From JARIHD01 sp963815935 (GTDB taxonomy: Bacteria; Patescibacteriota; Saccharimonadia; Saccharimonadales; UBA4665): 64,000 nt of DNA. A model generated the notes under the pieces. The model was given only the letters and a program-made list of their open reading frames with translations. It was not told the DNA's origin and did no database searches. The position numbers and the translations under genes are program-made. This document shows, piece after piece, positions 50,514 through 59,824 of the stretch. Location of the stretch: contig CAWFIL010000001.1 of assembly GCA_963815935.1 (NCBI GenBank), forward strand, positions 62,001-126,000. Reading direction: 5' to 3'. Each line of letters opens with the position of its first letter. Positions within the stretch are counted from its first letter, which is position 1.

Positions 50514-51857
50514 ATGGCCACAAGTCAGATACTTTTCTGGATCCTAACTATCGTTGGAATGATTAACTTCATCCACCTCGGTCTGTACGTAGTTGGCGCT
50601 AACATCTACGATATTCGCGCCATGTTTCGCAAGCGCGCCGACAAAAAGGCAAGCAAGAGCGCATTTAACCCCTTGTTGACTGTGCTTGTTCCAGCCCACA
50701 ACGAAGAGACGGGCATTATCCGCACCATCGAAACTGTCAGCCAAAGCAGCTACAAAAATATCGCCATTGTAGTAATCGACGATGCCTCGTCCGACAAAAC
50801 CTCCAAGCTTGTTCGCGAGTATATTACGGCCCATTCCAAAAAGACTACGTCGCGCTTGGTCAGCCGTGACGGACGCACCGTTCGTGAGTATTTTAGGCCC
50901 AAAAGTGGGCTGCCGCCGATTTGCCTACTAACCCGCCCAGTCAATAGCGGCAAGGCAGCTGGGCTTAACTACGCACTTCGCCATGCCGTGAAGGGCGGGC
51001 TGACCATGACGCTCGACGCCGACTCGATGCTCAACCATGACGCTATCGAAAACGCCGTGCGCTACTTTCGCGATCCGCGTACCGTTGGCGTCGCCGCCAA
51101 CGTCAAAATTATGGAACAACACAGTGTGCTGGGCATGCTCCAGAAATTTGAACACATGATCGGGTACCGTTCCAAAAAATTCTACGCCATCACCAACTCC
51201 GAGTTTATTGTTGGCGGCGTAGCCTCGACCTATCGTTACGAAACGCTCAAACAAGTTGACTTTTACGACACCGACACTTCGACCGAAGACATTGGGCTCA
51301 GTATGAAAATTGTCGCTCAGGGCAACCGCGATCAGCGCATTGTGTATGCCGCTGACGTAGTAGCTAGCACCGAGGGGGTACAAACTTTTCGAGCCCTGCT
51401 GCGCCAACGCTACCGCTGGAAGATGGGCAGCCTGCAAAACTTACTCAAATACCGCGAGCTGGCGGGCAACACCAGCCAACGCTACAGCAAAGCACTGACG
51501 TTCTACCGCATCCCAATGGCCTTCTTGAGCGAGCTTATCTTGATGATCCAGCCGTTCCTGCTGGCGTATCTGCTAGGTGCGTCACTCGTGCATCATACGC
51601 TCGGCCTGTGGGCGGGTGGCTACCTGACAATTACGCTCTATGTAATGATGACTATCTGGCCGGACGAGCACCACACTGCATGGCAAAAATTAGTGCTTAG
51701 TCTATACGCCCCATTCATGTATTTTTGCTTCTTTATTATGGACGCAGTGCAGGTAAATGCTATCTTTCGATGCTTATTCAATATGAGGCAGTTGACCGAT
51801 CGCTCAGGGCAACATACCACGTGGGTATCTCCCGAACGCGCCGCTAGTGCTGCTTAA
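50514..51857 (+). CDS. Processive family 2 glycosyltransferase (PgaC/IcaA-like)
   Basis: 447 residues. N-terminal helix, GT2 domain with VLVPAHNEE, VVIDDASSDKT, TLDADS, the acceptor/catalytic STEDIGLSMK and the processive-enzyme QRYRWKMGS motif, then three or four C-terminal helices. This is the layout of synthases that make beta-1,6-GlcNAc polymers and export them through the same protein. The next gene is an exported deacetylase, which fits a PNAG-like surface polymer. TATAGT promoter element about 30 nt upstream of the ATG. Confidence 0.88.
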   Translation: MATSQILFWILTIVGMINFIHLGLYVVGANIYDIRAMFRKRADKKASKSAFNPLLTVLVPAHNEETGIIRTIETVSQSSYKNIAIVVIDDASSDKTSKLVREYITAHSKKTTSRLVSRDGRTVREYFRPKSGLPPICLLTRPVNSGKAAGLNYALRHAVKGGLTMTLDADSMLNHDAIENAVRYFRDPRTVGVAANVKIMEQHSVLGMLQKFEHMIGYRSKKFYAITNSEFIVGGVASTYRYETLKQVDFYDTDTSTEDIGLSMKIVAQGNRDQRIVYAADVVASTEGVQTFRALLRQRYRWKMGSLQNLLKYRELAGNTSQRYSKALTFYRIPMAFLSELILMIQPFLLAYLLGASLVHHTLGLWAGGYLTITLYVMMTIWPDEHHTAWQKLVLSLYAPFMYFCFFIMDAVQVNAIFRCLFNMRQLTDRSGQHTTWVSPERAASAA

Positions 51858-51950
51858 ACCACATTTTTTATGGTTGTGTTTAGTTGTGGTATAATTCGCA
51901 ACTGTAGTACTGCTGCACAATGCCAGTGACTGTAACCTAAGGAGCCGCGT

Positions 51951-54230
51951 ATGAAAGTCCCACATATACTACAAAAACCAAAATCTTTGGTAGCAATAAC
52001 TGGGTCAAGTCTCCTACTGGGTACCATGTTATTCCCGCTACAAGCATTTGCGACAGTTTCGCAGCCTGCCGCTGCAGCTAATATTTCATTTACGTTCGAT
52101 GACGGTCTGAACAGTGCACTCACGCAGGCCGCTCCGGCACTGGCAGCCCATGGGCTGACTGGCACCGACTATGTCATTACTGGTTGCGTCGGCATGACTA
52201 CCGCGCCTAATACCTGCGCTGCCGACAACGATATGACTTACATGACGTGGGATCAGGTCACGCAACTCCAAAACACCTATGGATGGGAGATCGGCGGCCA
52301 TACTGTCAGCCACCCGCAGCTGGCCACCGACAAGCTCACCGCCGCACAGCTAACTGCCGAGATTGCTGGCAGCAAGCAAGCGCTCGTAGCTCATGGCTTT
52401 GCAGCGCCCGACTTTGCTACGCCCTATGGCGACTACAACAACCAGGTATTGGCCGAGATCGCCAAGTCGTACTCATCACACCGCGGCTTTTGGGATGTGA
52501 GCAACAATGTGTGGCCGTTTAACGACTACCTTATCAACGACATGCAGGTACAAGCCGGTGTGACTGTTGCGCAGGTAGAAGCCAAGATCGACGCAGCCAT
52601 TGCCAACAAACAATGGCTGGTTTTGACGTTCCACGAAATCCGACCAAAGGCCAGCACCAACCCGCAAGATTACCAATACAACACAGCCGACCTAGACGCG
52701 ATTGCCGCCTACGTACAAGCCAAGAAGGCCGCTGGGCTCATTAACCCAGTTAACGTCAAAGATGGCCTGCCAAACAGTACAACCAATTTGCTAACCAATG
52801 GCGGCTTTGATACTGGCATCAGCGGCGGCTGGTCAACCGATCAACCATCGGTCGTCTCGCAAGACACCGCCAACAATGGCAGCTACGTCGCTGGCAGCAC
52901 GACTGGCCCGACCAACTCAGTTAAACTTGCCCCCACGGCTACGACCGGCGGCCATTTGTACTCACCAAAAGTAGCCGTTGATAGCACCAAAACCTACATG
53001 CTCAAAAGCTTTTTGAACCTGACCGCCCGCACCAGTGGAGAAATGGGGTACTACATTGACGAGTACGATGCCAACGGCAACTGGGTGAGCGGCAAGTGGG
53101 TCAAGGCCGAGACCACTCCATTTGTTAAAGAAGAAAGCTTTACATACACACCAAGCTCGGCCAATGTTAAGCAAGCCGGCCTGCAAGTATACGCCGATGC
53201 CAACTCGGGTATTACCGCGTATGTAGACAACTTTCAGTGGTACCCATTGGTAGAGGATTCAACTACAACGCCGCCGACTGGCACAGACGTAATGACCAAT
53301 GGCACATTCGATGCCGGGATTAGCGCCGGTTGGACCACCAACAACACTGCTGCATTTACCGCCGATGCCACCAACAATGGCAGCCCGGCCAACCCAGTAA
53401 ACTCAGTTAAACTAACTGCGCCTACCGCCAGTAACGCCTCACTATTTGCGCCGCAGGTGGGCGTAGACAGTACCGCTACCTACACGATCAAGACGTTCCT
53501 ACGCTTGCTCACCCTCACCAGTGGCGAACTAGGCTACTACGTTGACGAGTACGATGCCAATGGCGCTTGGATCAGCGGCAAGTACCTAGCCGGCCAGCGC
53601 AGCACCATTACTGGTGACGTAACGCTTAGCTATACGCCAAGCTCTAGCAACGTAAAAAAGGCCGGGCTACAGATCATCTTGGTAGGCAACTCGGGCATTA
53701 CTGGCTACCTCGATAACGTGCAGTGGATCGTTCCTGGTGGCAGCACACCTCCGCCAGATCCCACGCCAACGCCAACGACTACCGTTATAAGCGAAAACTT
53801 CTCTACCGGCATGCCAGCTGGCTGGACAACCGACAGCACCGCCATTACGGCCGACGCCAACAACAATGGTGCAGCCGACGAGCCGCAACACTCCATTAAG
53901 TTCGTTGCCGACGCGACCAAAAGCATCCACTTGTTTGCGCCGCAGGTAGCCGTTACTAGCGCCAAAACCTACACCGTATCGGCCTTCGTGAACGTTGCCG
54001 CCTACACATCGGGCGAAGTGGCCTTTTACATGGACGAATACGACGCCACAGGCAACTGGGTGAGCGGCAAGTATATCACCGGCATTCGTGCCGCTGGCAG
54101 CCAAACCGTAACCTTTAGCTACACACCCACCTCGGCTACCGTTGCCAAGACAAGTCTGCAGGTAATAGTTACCGCTGGTTCAGGCATTACCGCCTACCTC
54201 GACAGCGTAACAATGACTACGCCAGCCTAG
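51951..54230 (+). CDS. Secreted polysaccharide deacetylase with three repeated C-terminal modules
   Basis: 759 residues with a signal peptide (cleavage near QAFA). NodB domain about 45-270: FTFDDG (Asp50/Asp51), GGHTVSHPQL for the metal histidines, and TFHEIR. Three copies of a carbohydrate-binding-like jelly-roll module follow (about 280-430, 445-595, 615-757), each with a NGGFDTGIS-type opening, a YxDEYDAxGxWxSGKY core and a SGITAYxDN ending. RBS AAGGAG and promoter TATAAT are textbook. It probably deacetylates the polymer made by the preceding enzyme at the cell surface. Confidence 0.88.
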   Translation: MKVPHILQKPKSLVAITGSSLLLGTMLFPLQAFATVSQPAAAANISFTFDDGLNSALTQAAPALAAHGLTGTDYVITGCVGMTTAPNTCAADNDMTYMTWDQVTQLQNTYGWEIGGHTVSHPQLATDKLTAAQLTAEIAGSKQALVAHGFAAPDFATPYGDYNNQVLAEIAKSYSSHRGFWDVSNNVWPFNDYLINDMQVQAGVTVAQVEAKIDAAIANKQWLVLTFHEIRPKASTNPQDYQYNTADLDAIAAYVQAKKAAGLINPVNVKDGLPNSTTNLLTNGGFDTGISGGWSTDQPSVVSQDTANNGSYVAGSTTGPTNSVKLAPTATTGGHLYSPKVAVDSTKTYMLKSFLNLTARTSGEMGYYIDEYDANGNWVSGKWVKAETTPFVKEESFTYTPSSANVKQAGLQVYADANSGITAYVDNFQWYPLVEDSTTTPPTGTDVMTNGTFDAGISAGWTTNNTAAFTADATNNGSPANPVNSVKLTAPTASNASLFAPQVGVDSTATYTIKTFLRLLTLTSGELGYYVDEYDANGAWISGKYLAGQRSTITGDVTLSYTPSSSNVKKAGLQIILVGNSGITGYLDNVQWIVPGGSTPPPDPTPTPTTTVISENFSTGMPAGWTTDSTAITADANNNGAADEPQHSIKFVADATKSIHLFAPQVAVTSAKTYTVSAFVNVAAYTSGEVAFYMDEYDATGNWVSGKYITGIRAAGSQTVTFSYTPTSATVAKTSLQVIVTAGSGITAYLDSVTMTTPA

Positions 54231-54249
54231 CTCAAAAGGCTCGCAATGC

Positions 54250-54283
54250 AAAAAGCCACCCTCCACAGAAGGTGGCTTTTTTG
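54250..54283 (+). terminator. Rho-independent terminator
   Basis: AAAAAGCCACC, loop of about 9 nt, GGTGGCTTTTTT. It follows the deacetylase stop by 19 bp and also faces the convergent inositol-phosphate synthase gene, so it is likely bidirectional. Confidence 0.92.
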
Positions 54284-54296
54284 TTAGGCGCCAATG

Positions 54297-55397
54297 TTAG
54301 TGTTGGCCGTATTTTTTGATAAACTTCTCAACGAGTTCACGCGCTGTGCGATCTTCGATCTGCTTAGGTGGATGCTTCTGAAAGTAGGCAGCTGGCTCGA
54401 TGACCGGGCCGGACAGCTTATTGTCTAGCGCTAGCTTGAGGCAGCGGATCGAGTCAATGGCCACACCTGCCGAGTTGGGCGAATCTTCAACCGACAGGCG
54501 CAGCTCCAGATTCATGGGCACGTCACCAAAGTGCTTACTCTCAATACGCAAAAAGCAAATTTTGTTATCCTTTTGCCAAGGCACATAGTCGGACGGGCCA
54601 ACGTGAATATCATCATCGGCAATCGTTTGGCCACGGGCCTCAATTTGCGAACGGACTGCTTCGGTCTTAGAAATCTTTTTACTAACCAGACGTTCACGCT
54701 CGAGCATGTTTAGAAAGTCAGTGTTGCCGCCAGTATTTAGCTGGTAAGTACGCTCAATCTTCATGCCACGGTCCAGGAACAGATTGACTAGCGTGCGGTG
54801 CGTGATTGTGGCGCCAACCTGCGCTTTGATGTCGTCGCCAATAATCGGCAGGCCAGCATCCTTGAACTTCTTGGCCCATTTTTTGTTTGAGGCCAAGAAT
54901 ACGGGGATGCAGTTTACAAAGCCGCAGCCAGCATCAATTGCCGCCTGAGCATAAAACTCAGTAGCTTGTTGCGAGCCAACAGGCAAGTAGTTGATGACTG
55001 CGTCAGCCTTGCAGTCTTTGAGCACTTGCACTACGTCGACGGCGACTTTTCCTTGTTCTACTGGCACCAATTTGGCAGTGTACTTATTAACACCGTCGAG
55101 CAACGGCCCTCGCGACACCTTTACGCCCAAGTGGGGGACTTCGGCAAACGTGACAGTGTTGTTTGGGGCGGCGTAGATGGCCTCGGCCACGTCTTTGCCA
55201 ACCTTATTACTATTAACATCAAACGCCGCTACAACCTCGATGTCACGGATGTGATAGCCGCCAAAGTTAACGTGCATAACGCCCGGGACAAACTCGTTAT
55301 CCTTGGCATTACGATAATAATAAATACCCTGTACGAGCGACGAAGCGCAGTTGCCCACGCCCACAATCGCTACGCGAATCTTTTTGTGCTGTGCCAT
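54297..55397 (-). CDS. ino1: Inositol-1-phosphate synthase (Ino1, actinobacterial type)
   Basis: 366 residues from the ATG at 55397, which follows GGAGGAG. Rossmann start VAIVGVGNCASSLVQGI, LPVGSQQATEFYAQAAIDAG, PIIGDDIKAQVGATITHR, LNTGGNTDFLNML and SKKISKTEAV all match actinobacterial Ino1 closely. Converts glucose-6-phosphate to inositol-1-phosphate with NAD. In such bacteria this feeds phosphatidylinositol or inositol-based solutes. No inositol monophosphatase or CDP-alcohol transferase is adjacent. Rare in reduced-genome bacteria. Confidence 0.95.
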   Translation of the reverse strand: MAQHKKIRVAIVGVGNCASSLVQGIYYYRNAKDNEFVPGVMHVNFGGYHIRDIEVVAAFDVNSNKVGKDVAEAIYAAPNNTVTFAEVPHLGVKVSRGPLLDGVNKYTAKLVPVEQGKVAVDVVQVLKDCKADAVINYLPVGSQQATEFYAQAAIDAGCGFVNCIPVFLASNKKWAKKFKDAGLPIIGDDIKAQVGATITHRTLVNLFLDRGMKIERTYQLNTGGNTDFLNMLERERLVSKKISKTEAVRSQIEARGQTIADDDIHVGPSDYVPWQKDNKICFLRIESKHFGDVPMNLELRLSVEDSPNSAGVAIDSIRCLKLALDNKLSGPVIEPAAYFQKHPPKQIEDRTARELVEKFIKKYGQH

Positions 55398-55501
55398 TGC
55401 AGTACTACTCCTCCACAAACTTAGCTGTCTTGTCCCTCATCATAAAAGCCGTTACTATAAGTTACAAATATAGTTATTTTATGGTTGTATAATATTTAGT
55501 T

Positions 55502-56404
55502 ATGGAAGACCGACTGTACAAGTTTGCGCACCTCGTGGATGCTGGCAGTTATACCAAAGCTGCCGAGCTGATGCACATCTCGCAGCCAGCACTGACAGCC
55601 GCAGTCAAAAAGCTAGAGCGCGAGTTGCAGGCCGAGTTGTTGATACGAGGCAATCGGACCTTTTGCTTAACCGAAGCAGGGCACCTAGCCTACCAAACCG
55701 CCAAAGATATGAGCGTGCAAGCAAGCAATCTGCGAACCCAACTCGCCGGGGCCAGCAAGAGCAAGCCAACGCTACGCCTCGGTCTGATCGACGGCATGGC
55801 CGATTTGTTATTCGTCCACGGCCAAAGCCTGCCACATCTAGAACAAAGCGCCCGGCTAGCATTGACCGTAGACAATAGCGACCGGCTGGTTCAGCTGGTG
55901 GAGCGCGACACGCTCGACCTGGCACTAGCAGCCAAACCAAACAGCCTCCCAAGGGCGCTACAAGCAGTCGAGCTAGGCGAGGAACCGTTAGTCGTTGTGA
56001 CACATAGCTCAAGGACCGCTATCGCACGAGCGCAGCTTTCGCAAGGCGAGCTGCGCGACTTTTTGGCATATAATCGCACCTCTCATACCCATGGCCTTAT
56101 TTCAATGTTTTTGCAAGGCGCCAAGATCACGCCAGAATATACCTTTTACTCTACGAGTCCGGGAATAATGCTGGAGCTGATACTCGCAGGCAAGGGCACG
56201 GCGGCTCTGCCGTACCTACTCATCGAAGAGCATCTTGCTAACGGCACGCTTGCACGTCTGCAAACGCCGGCGGGCAGTATCATTCCTCGCAGTATTATTG
56301 CCACCTTTCGGAAGGGCAAAGTCCTGCCCAACGTCGCTACGGAGTTACTAGCGGCAGCACAAGGTCAGCTTAGCAGTATGCAGGCGCGAGCGAACAAAGC
56401 CTAG
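55502..56404 (+). CDS. LysR-family transcriptional regulator
   Basis: 300 residues. N-terminal HTH (FAHLVDAGSYTKAAELMHISQPALTAAVKKLERELQAELLIRGNR) and a PBP-like effector domain. Divergent from ino1 by 105 bp, so it may control it. TATAAT (55488-55493) ends 8 nt from the ATG and no Shine-Dalgarno is present, indicating a leaderless or nearly leaderless transcript. Effector unknown. Confidence 0.92.
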   Translation: MEDRLYKFAHLVDAGSYTKAAELMHISQPALTAAVKKLERELQAELLIRGNRTFCLTEAGHLAYQTAKDMSVQASNLRTQLAGASKSKPTLRLGLIDGMADLLFVHGQSLPHLEQSARLALTVDNSDRLVQLVERDTLDLALAAKPNSLPRALQAVELGEEPLVVVTHSSRTAIARAQLSQGELRDFLAYNRTSHTHGLISMFLQGAKITPEYTFYSTSPGIMLELILAGKGTAALPYLLIEEHLANGTLARLQTPAGSIIPRSIIATFRKGKVLPNVATELLAAAQGQLSSMQARANKA

Positions 56405-56480
56405 GGAGCAGGGCCACACTAGACATATCACACATAAGCAACTATGCTACACGTATATAATTTTTGGGGCCAGAACGTAT

Positions 56481-57518
56481 ATGCAGCTTCGACCAACAGT
56501 CGATATCTTTCCAAATTATCCGCTTGCAGAACTGCATGCTCACCTGGGCACGTCTATTGATCCTGCTATTTTATGGCAAATCGCCCATTCTTCTGGCATC
56601 AAATTGCCCCAAGCCGAATATCGTGACTTCTGCGATTTCGTCACGCTCTCACCCTCTCGACCAATGGCGCTGGACGACTACTTCCGTAAGGTATACCACC
56701 CCATCCTCGACAAGCTCAGCTCTGGCACGCATGCCGTAGAGGCAGCCACGTATCACACTATGAGCGGCGCCTACCGCGCCAACGGCATTACCCTCGTCGA
56801 GCTACGCACCAACCCCATGAAGCACAACCAGCACGCCGAGGTCGATCTTGACCACCTGACCATGGCCATGATCCGCGGCATGGAACGGGCCTTGCTAGAG
56901 CACAAAAAACTATCCGCAGGCATTATCTATTGCATTGCCCGCGAGTTCAACGTGGAACAGAACACTACGATTATCGAAAAAGCTATTAAGTATCGCAAGC
57001 GAGGCATTGTGGGCATCGACGTTGCCGGCCCTGCTACCGATGGATTCCGACTAAAAGACTACGTTGCCATTTTTCAGAAAGCCCGCGGCATGGGGCTCAA
57101 AGTAACCGTGCACTCCGGCGAAGTCCATGCCGCCAACGACATTTGGGAGGCGCTCGAATACTTGCAACCGCAGCGTATTGGCCATGGCATCCTGGCAGCC
57201 TACGATAAACCACTCATGCAGGAACTCGCCAGACGAAAGGTAGTACTAGAAGTCTGCCCAATGTCCAACCTTGCCACCAAAGCAGTAGAAAACATGGACG
57301 AAATGAAGTTTATTCTGCGCACCTTTATCGAAAATAACGTGCCGTTCTGCATCAATACCGACTGGCCAGAAGTCATTGAAGGCTGCCGTTTGCCCGTACA
57401 ATACAAACTATTGCGCGACAACAATTTACTGACCGAGCAAGAGCTCAAAAAATGCACACGCACCGCGTTTGCCGCTTCGTTCGTGCCCAAACAGGGCGGC
57501 CTTGACGCCTACTTATAA
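56481..57518 (+). CDS. Adenosine deaminase-family aminohydrolase
   Basis: 345 residues. Metal and active-site motifs are complete: H19-A-H21-L, HSGE (His and Glu), RIGHG, CPMSN and NTDWPE. It hydrolytically deaminates adenosine, adenine or a related purine derivative through a TIM-barrel zinc site; the exact substrate cannot be read. A TATAAT-like hexamer about 20 nt upstream supplies the promoter. Fits nucleoside salvage in an organism with limited purine synthesis. Confidence 0.93.
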   Translation: MQLRPTVDIFPNYPLAELHAHLGTSIDPAILWQIAHSSGIKLPQAEYRDFCDFVTLSPSRPMALDDYFRKVYHPILDKLSSGTHAVEAATYHTMSGAYRANGITLVELRTNPMKHNQHAEVDLDHLTMAMIRGMERALLEHKKLSAGIIYCIAREFNVEQNTTIIEKAIKYRKRGIVGIDVAGPATDGFRLKDYVAIFQKARGMGLKVTVHSGEVHAANDIWEALEYLQPQRIGHGILAAYDKPLMQELARRKVVLEVCPMSNLATKAVENMDEMKFILRTFIENNVPFCINTDWPEVIEGCRLPVQYKLLRDNNLLTEQELKKCTRTAFAASFVPKQGGLDAYL

Positions 57519-57561
57519 ATATTAGTTGCCAGTATATGCGTAATCAGCTACGCTAAAATGC

Positions 57562-58308
57562 ATGGCACGCGGTCAGAGATTGAAGAATGTCATACGGGGC
57601 GGTGGTGCACGTTTTTGGGTAGAACTACACGTCTTGGGATCGGCATGGGTCCGCACTACGCTTATACCGTTGCCGCGCATTAGTGGCACCGACTACTCGT
57701 TGGAGCAGACCACTGCCTACCTCCCGGTGGTGGGCATACTAGTCGGAGCTATTGTTGGGGGTGCCTTCCTGGCGACTGATGCGGTATTTGGAAGTAAAAA
57801 CCTGGCGGTAGCGTTTAGTATGCTTGTGTCGGTCGCTATTACAGGCGCACGGTACGAGGACGACCTGGCCAGCTTCTTCAACCTGGTTGCACGACACTGG
57901 ATGGCGCACACCCAAACTCATGACCGGCTACAGACGGGTGGCGTGGCACTAATAGTTGGGCTCTTGGTCAAATATCAAGCATTATTGCTAGTACCCACCA
58001 AACTTCTGCCGTCAGTGCTTATTGCCGCACACGCATTCTCGCGCTACGCCGCCAGCAGCTTTGTACCTACCAAGCGTCTAGCTGCTATGACCTTTTGGGG
58101 CATGGCGCCGGTCTTGCTTACAGGCAATTTGGTTGTATTGCTACTGATGCCCCTTTTGTGGCTAATGCGCAATTTGTTTGGGGCATGGTTTATGCGGCAT
58201 CTTGGAGGCTATACCGATGTATGTCTTGGCGCAACACAGCAGGTCGTGGAGTTGGCCTTTTATTTGGTGGTAATTGGTGCATATGTGCACCCGGTCACTA
58301 TAGGGTAG
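57562..58308 (+). CDS. CobS-like (cobinamide-GDP ribazoletransferase family) membrane protein, divergent
   Basis: 248 residues, about six helices. TAYLPVVGILVGAIVGG and the C-terminal GGYTDVCLGATQQVVELAFYL are strong matches to CobS. The CobS acidic motif DGLADTADG is replaced by ARYEDDLASFFNLVARHW, keeping only EDD. No other cobalamin gene is in the window. It may use a different alcohol acceptor or be a relic. A TACGCT hexamer lies 7 nt before the ATG and there is no Shine-Dalgarno. Confidence 0.6.
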   Translation: MARGQRLKNVIRGGGARFWVELHVLGSAWVRTTLIPLPRISGTDYSLEQTTAYLPVVGILVGAIVGGAFLATDAVFGSKNLAVAFSMLVSVAITGARYEDDLASFFNLVARHWMAHTQTHDRLQTGGVALIVGLLVKYQALLLVPTKLLPSVLIAAHAFSRYAASSFVPTKRLAAMTFWGMAPVLLTGNLVVLLLMPLLWLMRNLFGAWFMRHLGGYTDVCLGATQQVVELAFYLVVIGAYVHPVTIG

Positions 58309-58346
58309 TAGTCAAAGCTATGCCGGGCGCGGTATACTGAACGGTA

Positions 58347-59765
58347 ATGCATAGGGTACGTAACAAATATTCTAGGGGGAGAGCTGGCTTTTGGGCCAGG
58401 CATCGCAGGCACGTTCTGACGATTACAGGGCTCGTGGTAGGCCTGTTTGCCGCTACCAATATTGGTATTGCGGCAGCGTATCACGGGCGTACCTACCCCC
58501 AAACTCGCGTTATGGATACCGCTATCGGCAGCGTAGCGTATGGCAACCTGTCGCAAAAAATCAGCGACCTCAAGCTCTTGCCAGCAAGCATCACCCTGGT
58601 ACAAGGCCAACAAAAAGCCACCGTTACACTACACGACGTTGGCGTCAGCAAAGACGTTAGCCGCACCACGCACAGCGCTAACAAGGAGCGCTACTGGCTG
58701 CCAATCGTCAATCTGTTCAAATCGCCGCAACTCGAGGCGCCAGTTGCAATACGCACAGCAACGCTCACCAAAGAAGGGGCGAAGCTTTCTGGCAAGCTGT
58801 CTGTACCAGCCAGCGACGCGCATCTGGATATAAACGAGGCCACCGTATCTATCACCGGGGCCAGCGACGGCCGTATACTCGACCAGTCGCGTCTGGAACA
58901 GTCTATCTTGCGTGGTCTCGACGCCGGTCGTACAAGCATTGCCGTTGCCACCAAGCTGAGCAAACCACAAGTACAGGCCAGCAGCCTACAGACTGCCAAG
59001 CAGGCCTTGCAGGCACAAATCGACACCAAGTTAGTTTTTTCATACAACGGCAAGACCAAGCAGCCAACCGCCCAAGAAATCGCTGGCTGGTATGCACGCG
59101 CTGGGACTGGATACGACCTATCTACTGCCAAGATCGACGAATACGTTGCCTCACTAGACGGCTTTTTTGGCATACGCATTAAAGATGCCAATACATTGGT
59201 GTCCACAACTGTGGCAAATATTAAGGCCGCCAGAGAAGGGACACTTGCCGTTGCAGCCCAGACTGCGGTCAAAACCTACACGTACTGTACGGCCGTACGC
59301 GGAGTATCAACATCCAACCTTACCGCGCTACAAGCCAAACTCAAGAGCACCTATGCCGATCCGCGTGGTTGGTCGCTCAATGGTCTGGTAGATTTCAAGC
59401 AAGCAACTAGCGGCTGCGATTTCACCGTTTGGATTAGCGCGGCGGACCAAATGACATCTTTCGGTGGCGTGTGCGACGCCATCTGGAGCTGCCGCTCAGG
59501 CGACAATGTTGTATTCAACTATAACCGCTGGGCCAACGCCAGCGACGCCTGGAACGCCAGTGGCGGAACGCTAGACGACTATCGCTCCATGCTTATCAAC
59601 CACGAAACAGGACACCGCTTGGGCTTTGCCCACCGGCATTGTGGCGGGGCAGGGCAGCTGGCGCCCGTTATGCAACAGCAGTCAATCAATTTAGAGGGCT
59701 GTGTATTTAATCCCTGGCCAGTCAAGGCAGAGCTTGACACCCTACGCAGTAATCTCGGCTTATAG
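58347..59765 (+). CDS. Membrane-anchored DUF3152-like metalloprotease
   Basis: 472 residues. N-terminal basic tail and one helix (about 22-45), then a region resembling VanW/peptidoglycan-binding repeats (about 55-270). The C-terminal domain (about 290-472) has the zincin motif HETGHRLGFAH and the actinobacterial DUF3152 signatures VMQQQSINLEGCVFNPWP. Four cysteines suggest disulfides. Probably a zinc peptidase acting at the cell wall. TATACT (58333-58338) ends 8 nt before the ATG. Confidence 0.8.
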   Translation: MHRVRNKYSRGRAGFWARHRRHVLTITGLVVGLFAATNIGIAAAYHGRTYPQTRVMDTAIGSVAYGNLSQKISDLKLLPASITLVQGQQKATVTLHDVGVSKDVSRTTHSANKERYWLPIVNLFKSPQLEAPVAIRTATLTKEGAKLSGKLSVPASDAHLDINEATVSITGASDGRILDQSRLEQSILRGLDAGRTSIAVATKLSKPQVQASSLQTAKQALQAQIDTKLVFSYNGKTKQPTAQEIAGWYARAGTGYDLSTAKIDEYVASLDGFFGIRIKDANTLVSTTVANIKAAREGTLAVAAQTAVKTYTYCTAVRGVSTSNLTALQAKLKSTYADPRGWSLNGLVDFKQATSGCDFTVWISAADQMTSFGGVCDAIWSCRSGDNVVFNYNRWANASDAWNASGGTLDDYRSMLINHETGHRLGFAHRHCGGAGQLAPVMQQQSINLEGCVFNPWPVKAELDTLRSNLGL

Positions 59766-59824
59766 TTGTTTGTTTGCGCCACGTCACAGTATGATAACAA
59801 CATACTAACTCGCCGAGGGCCACT

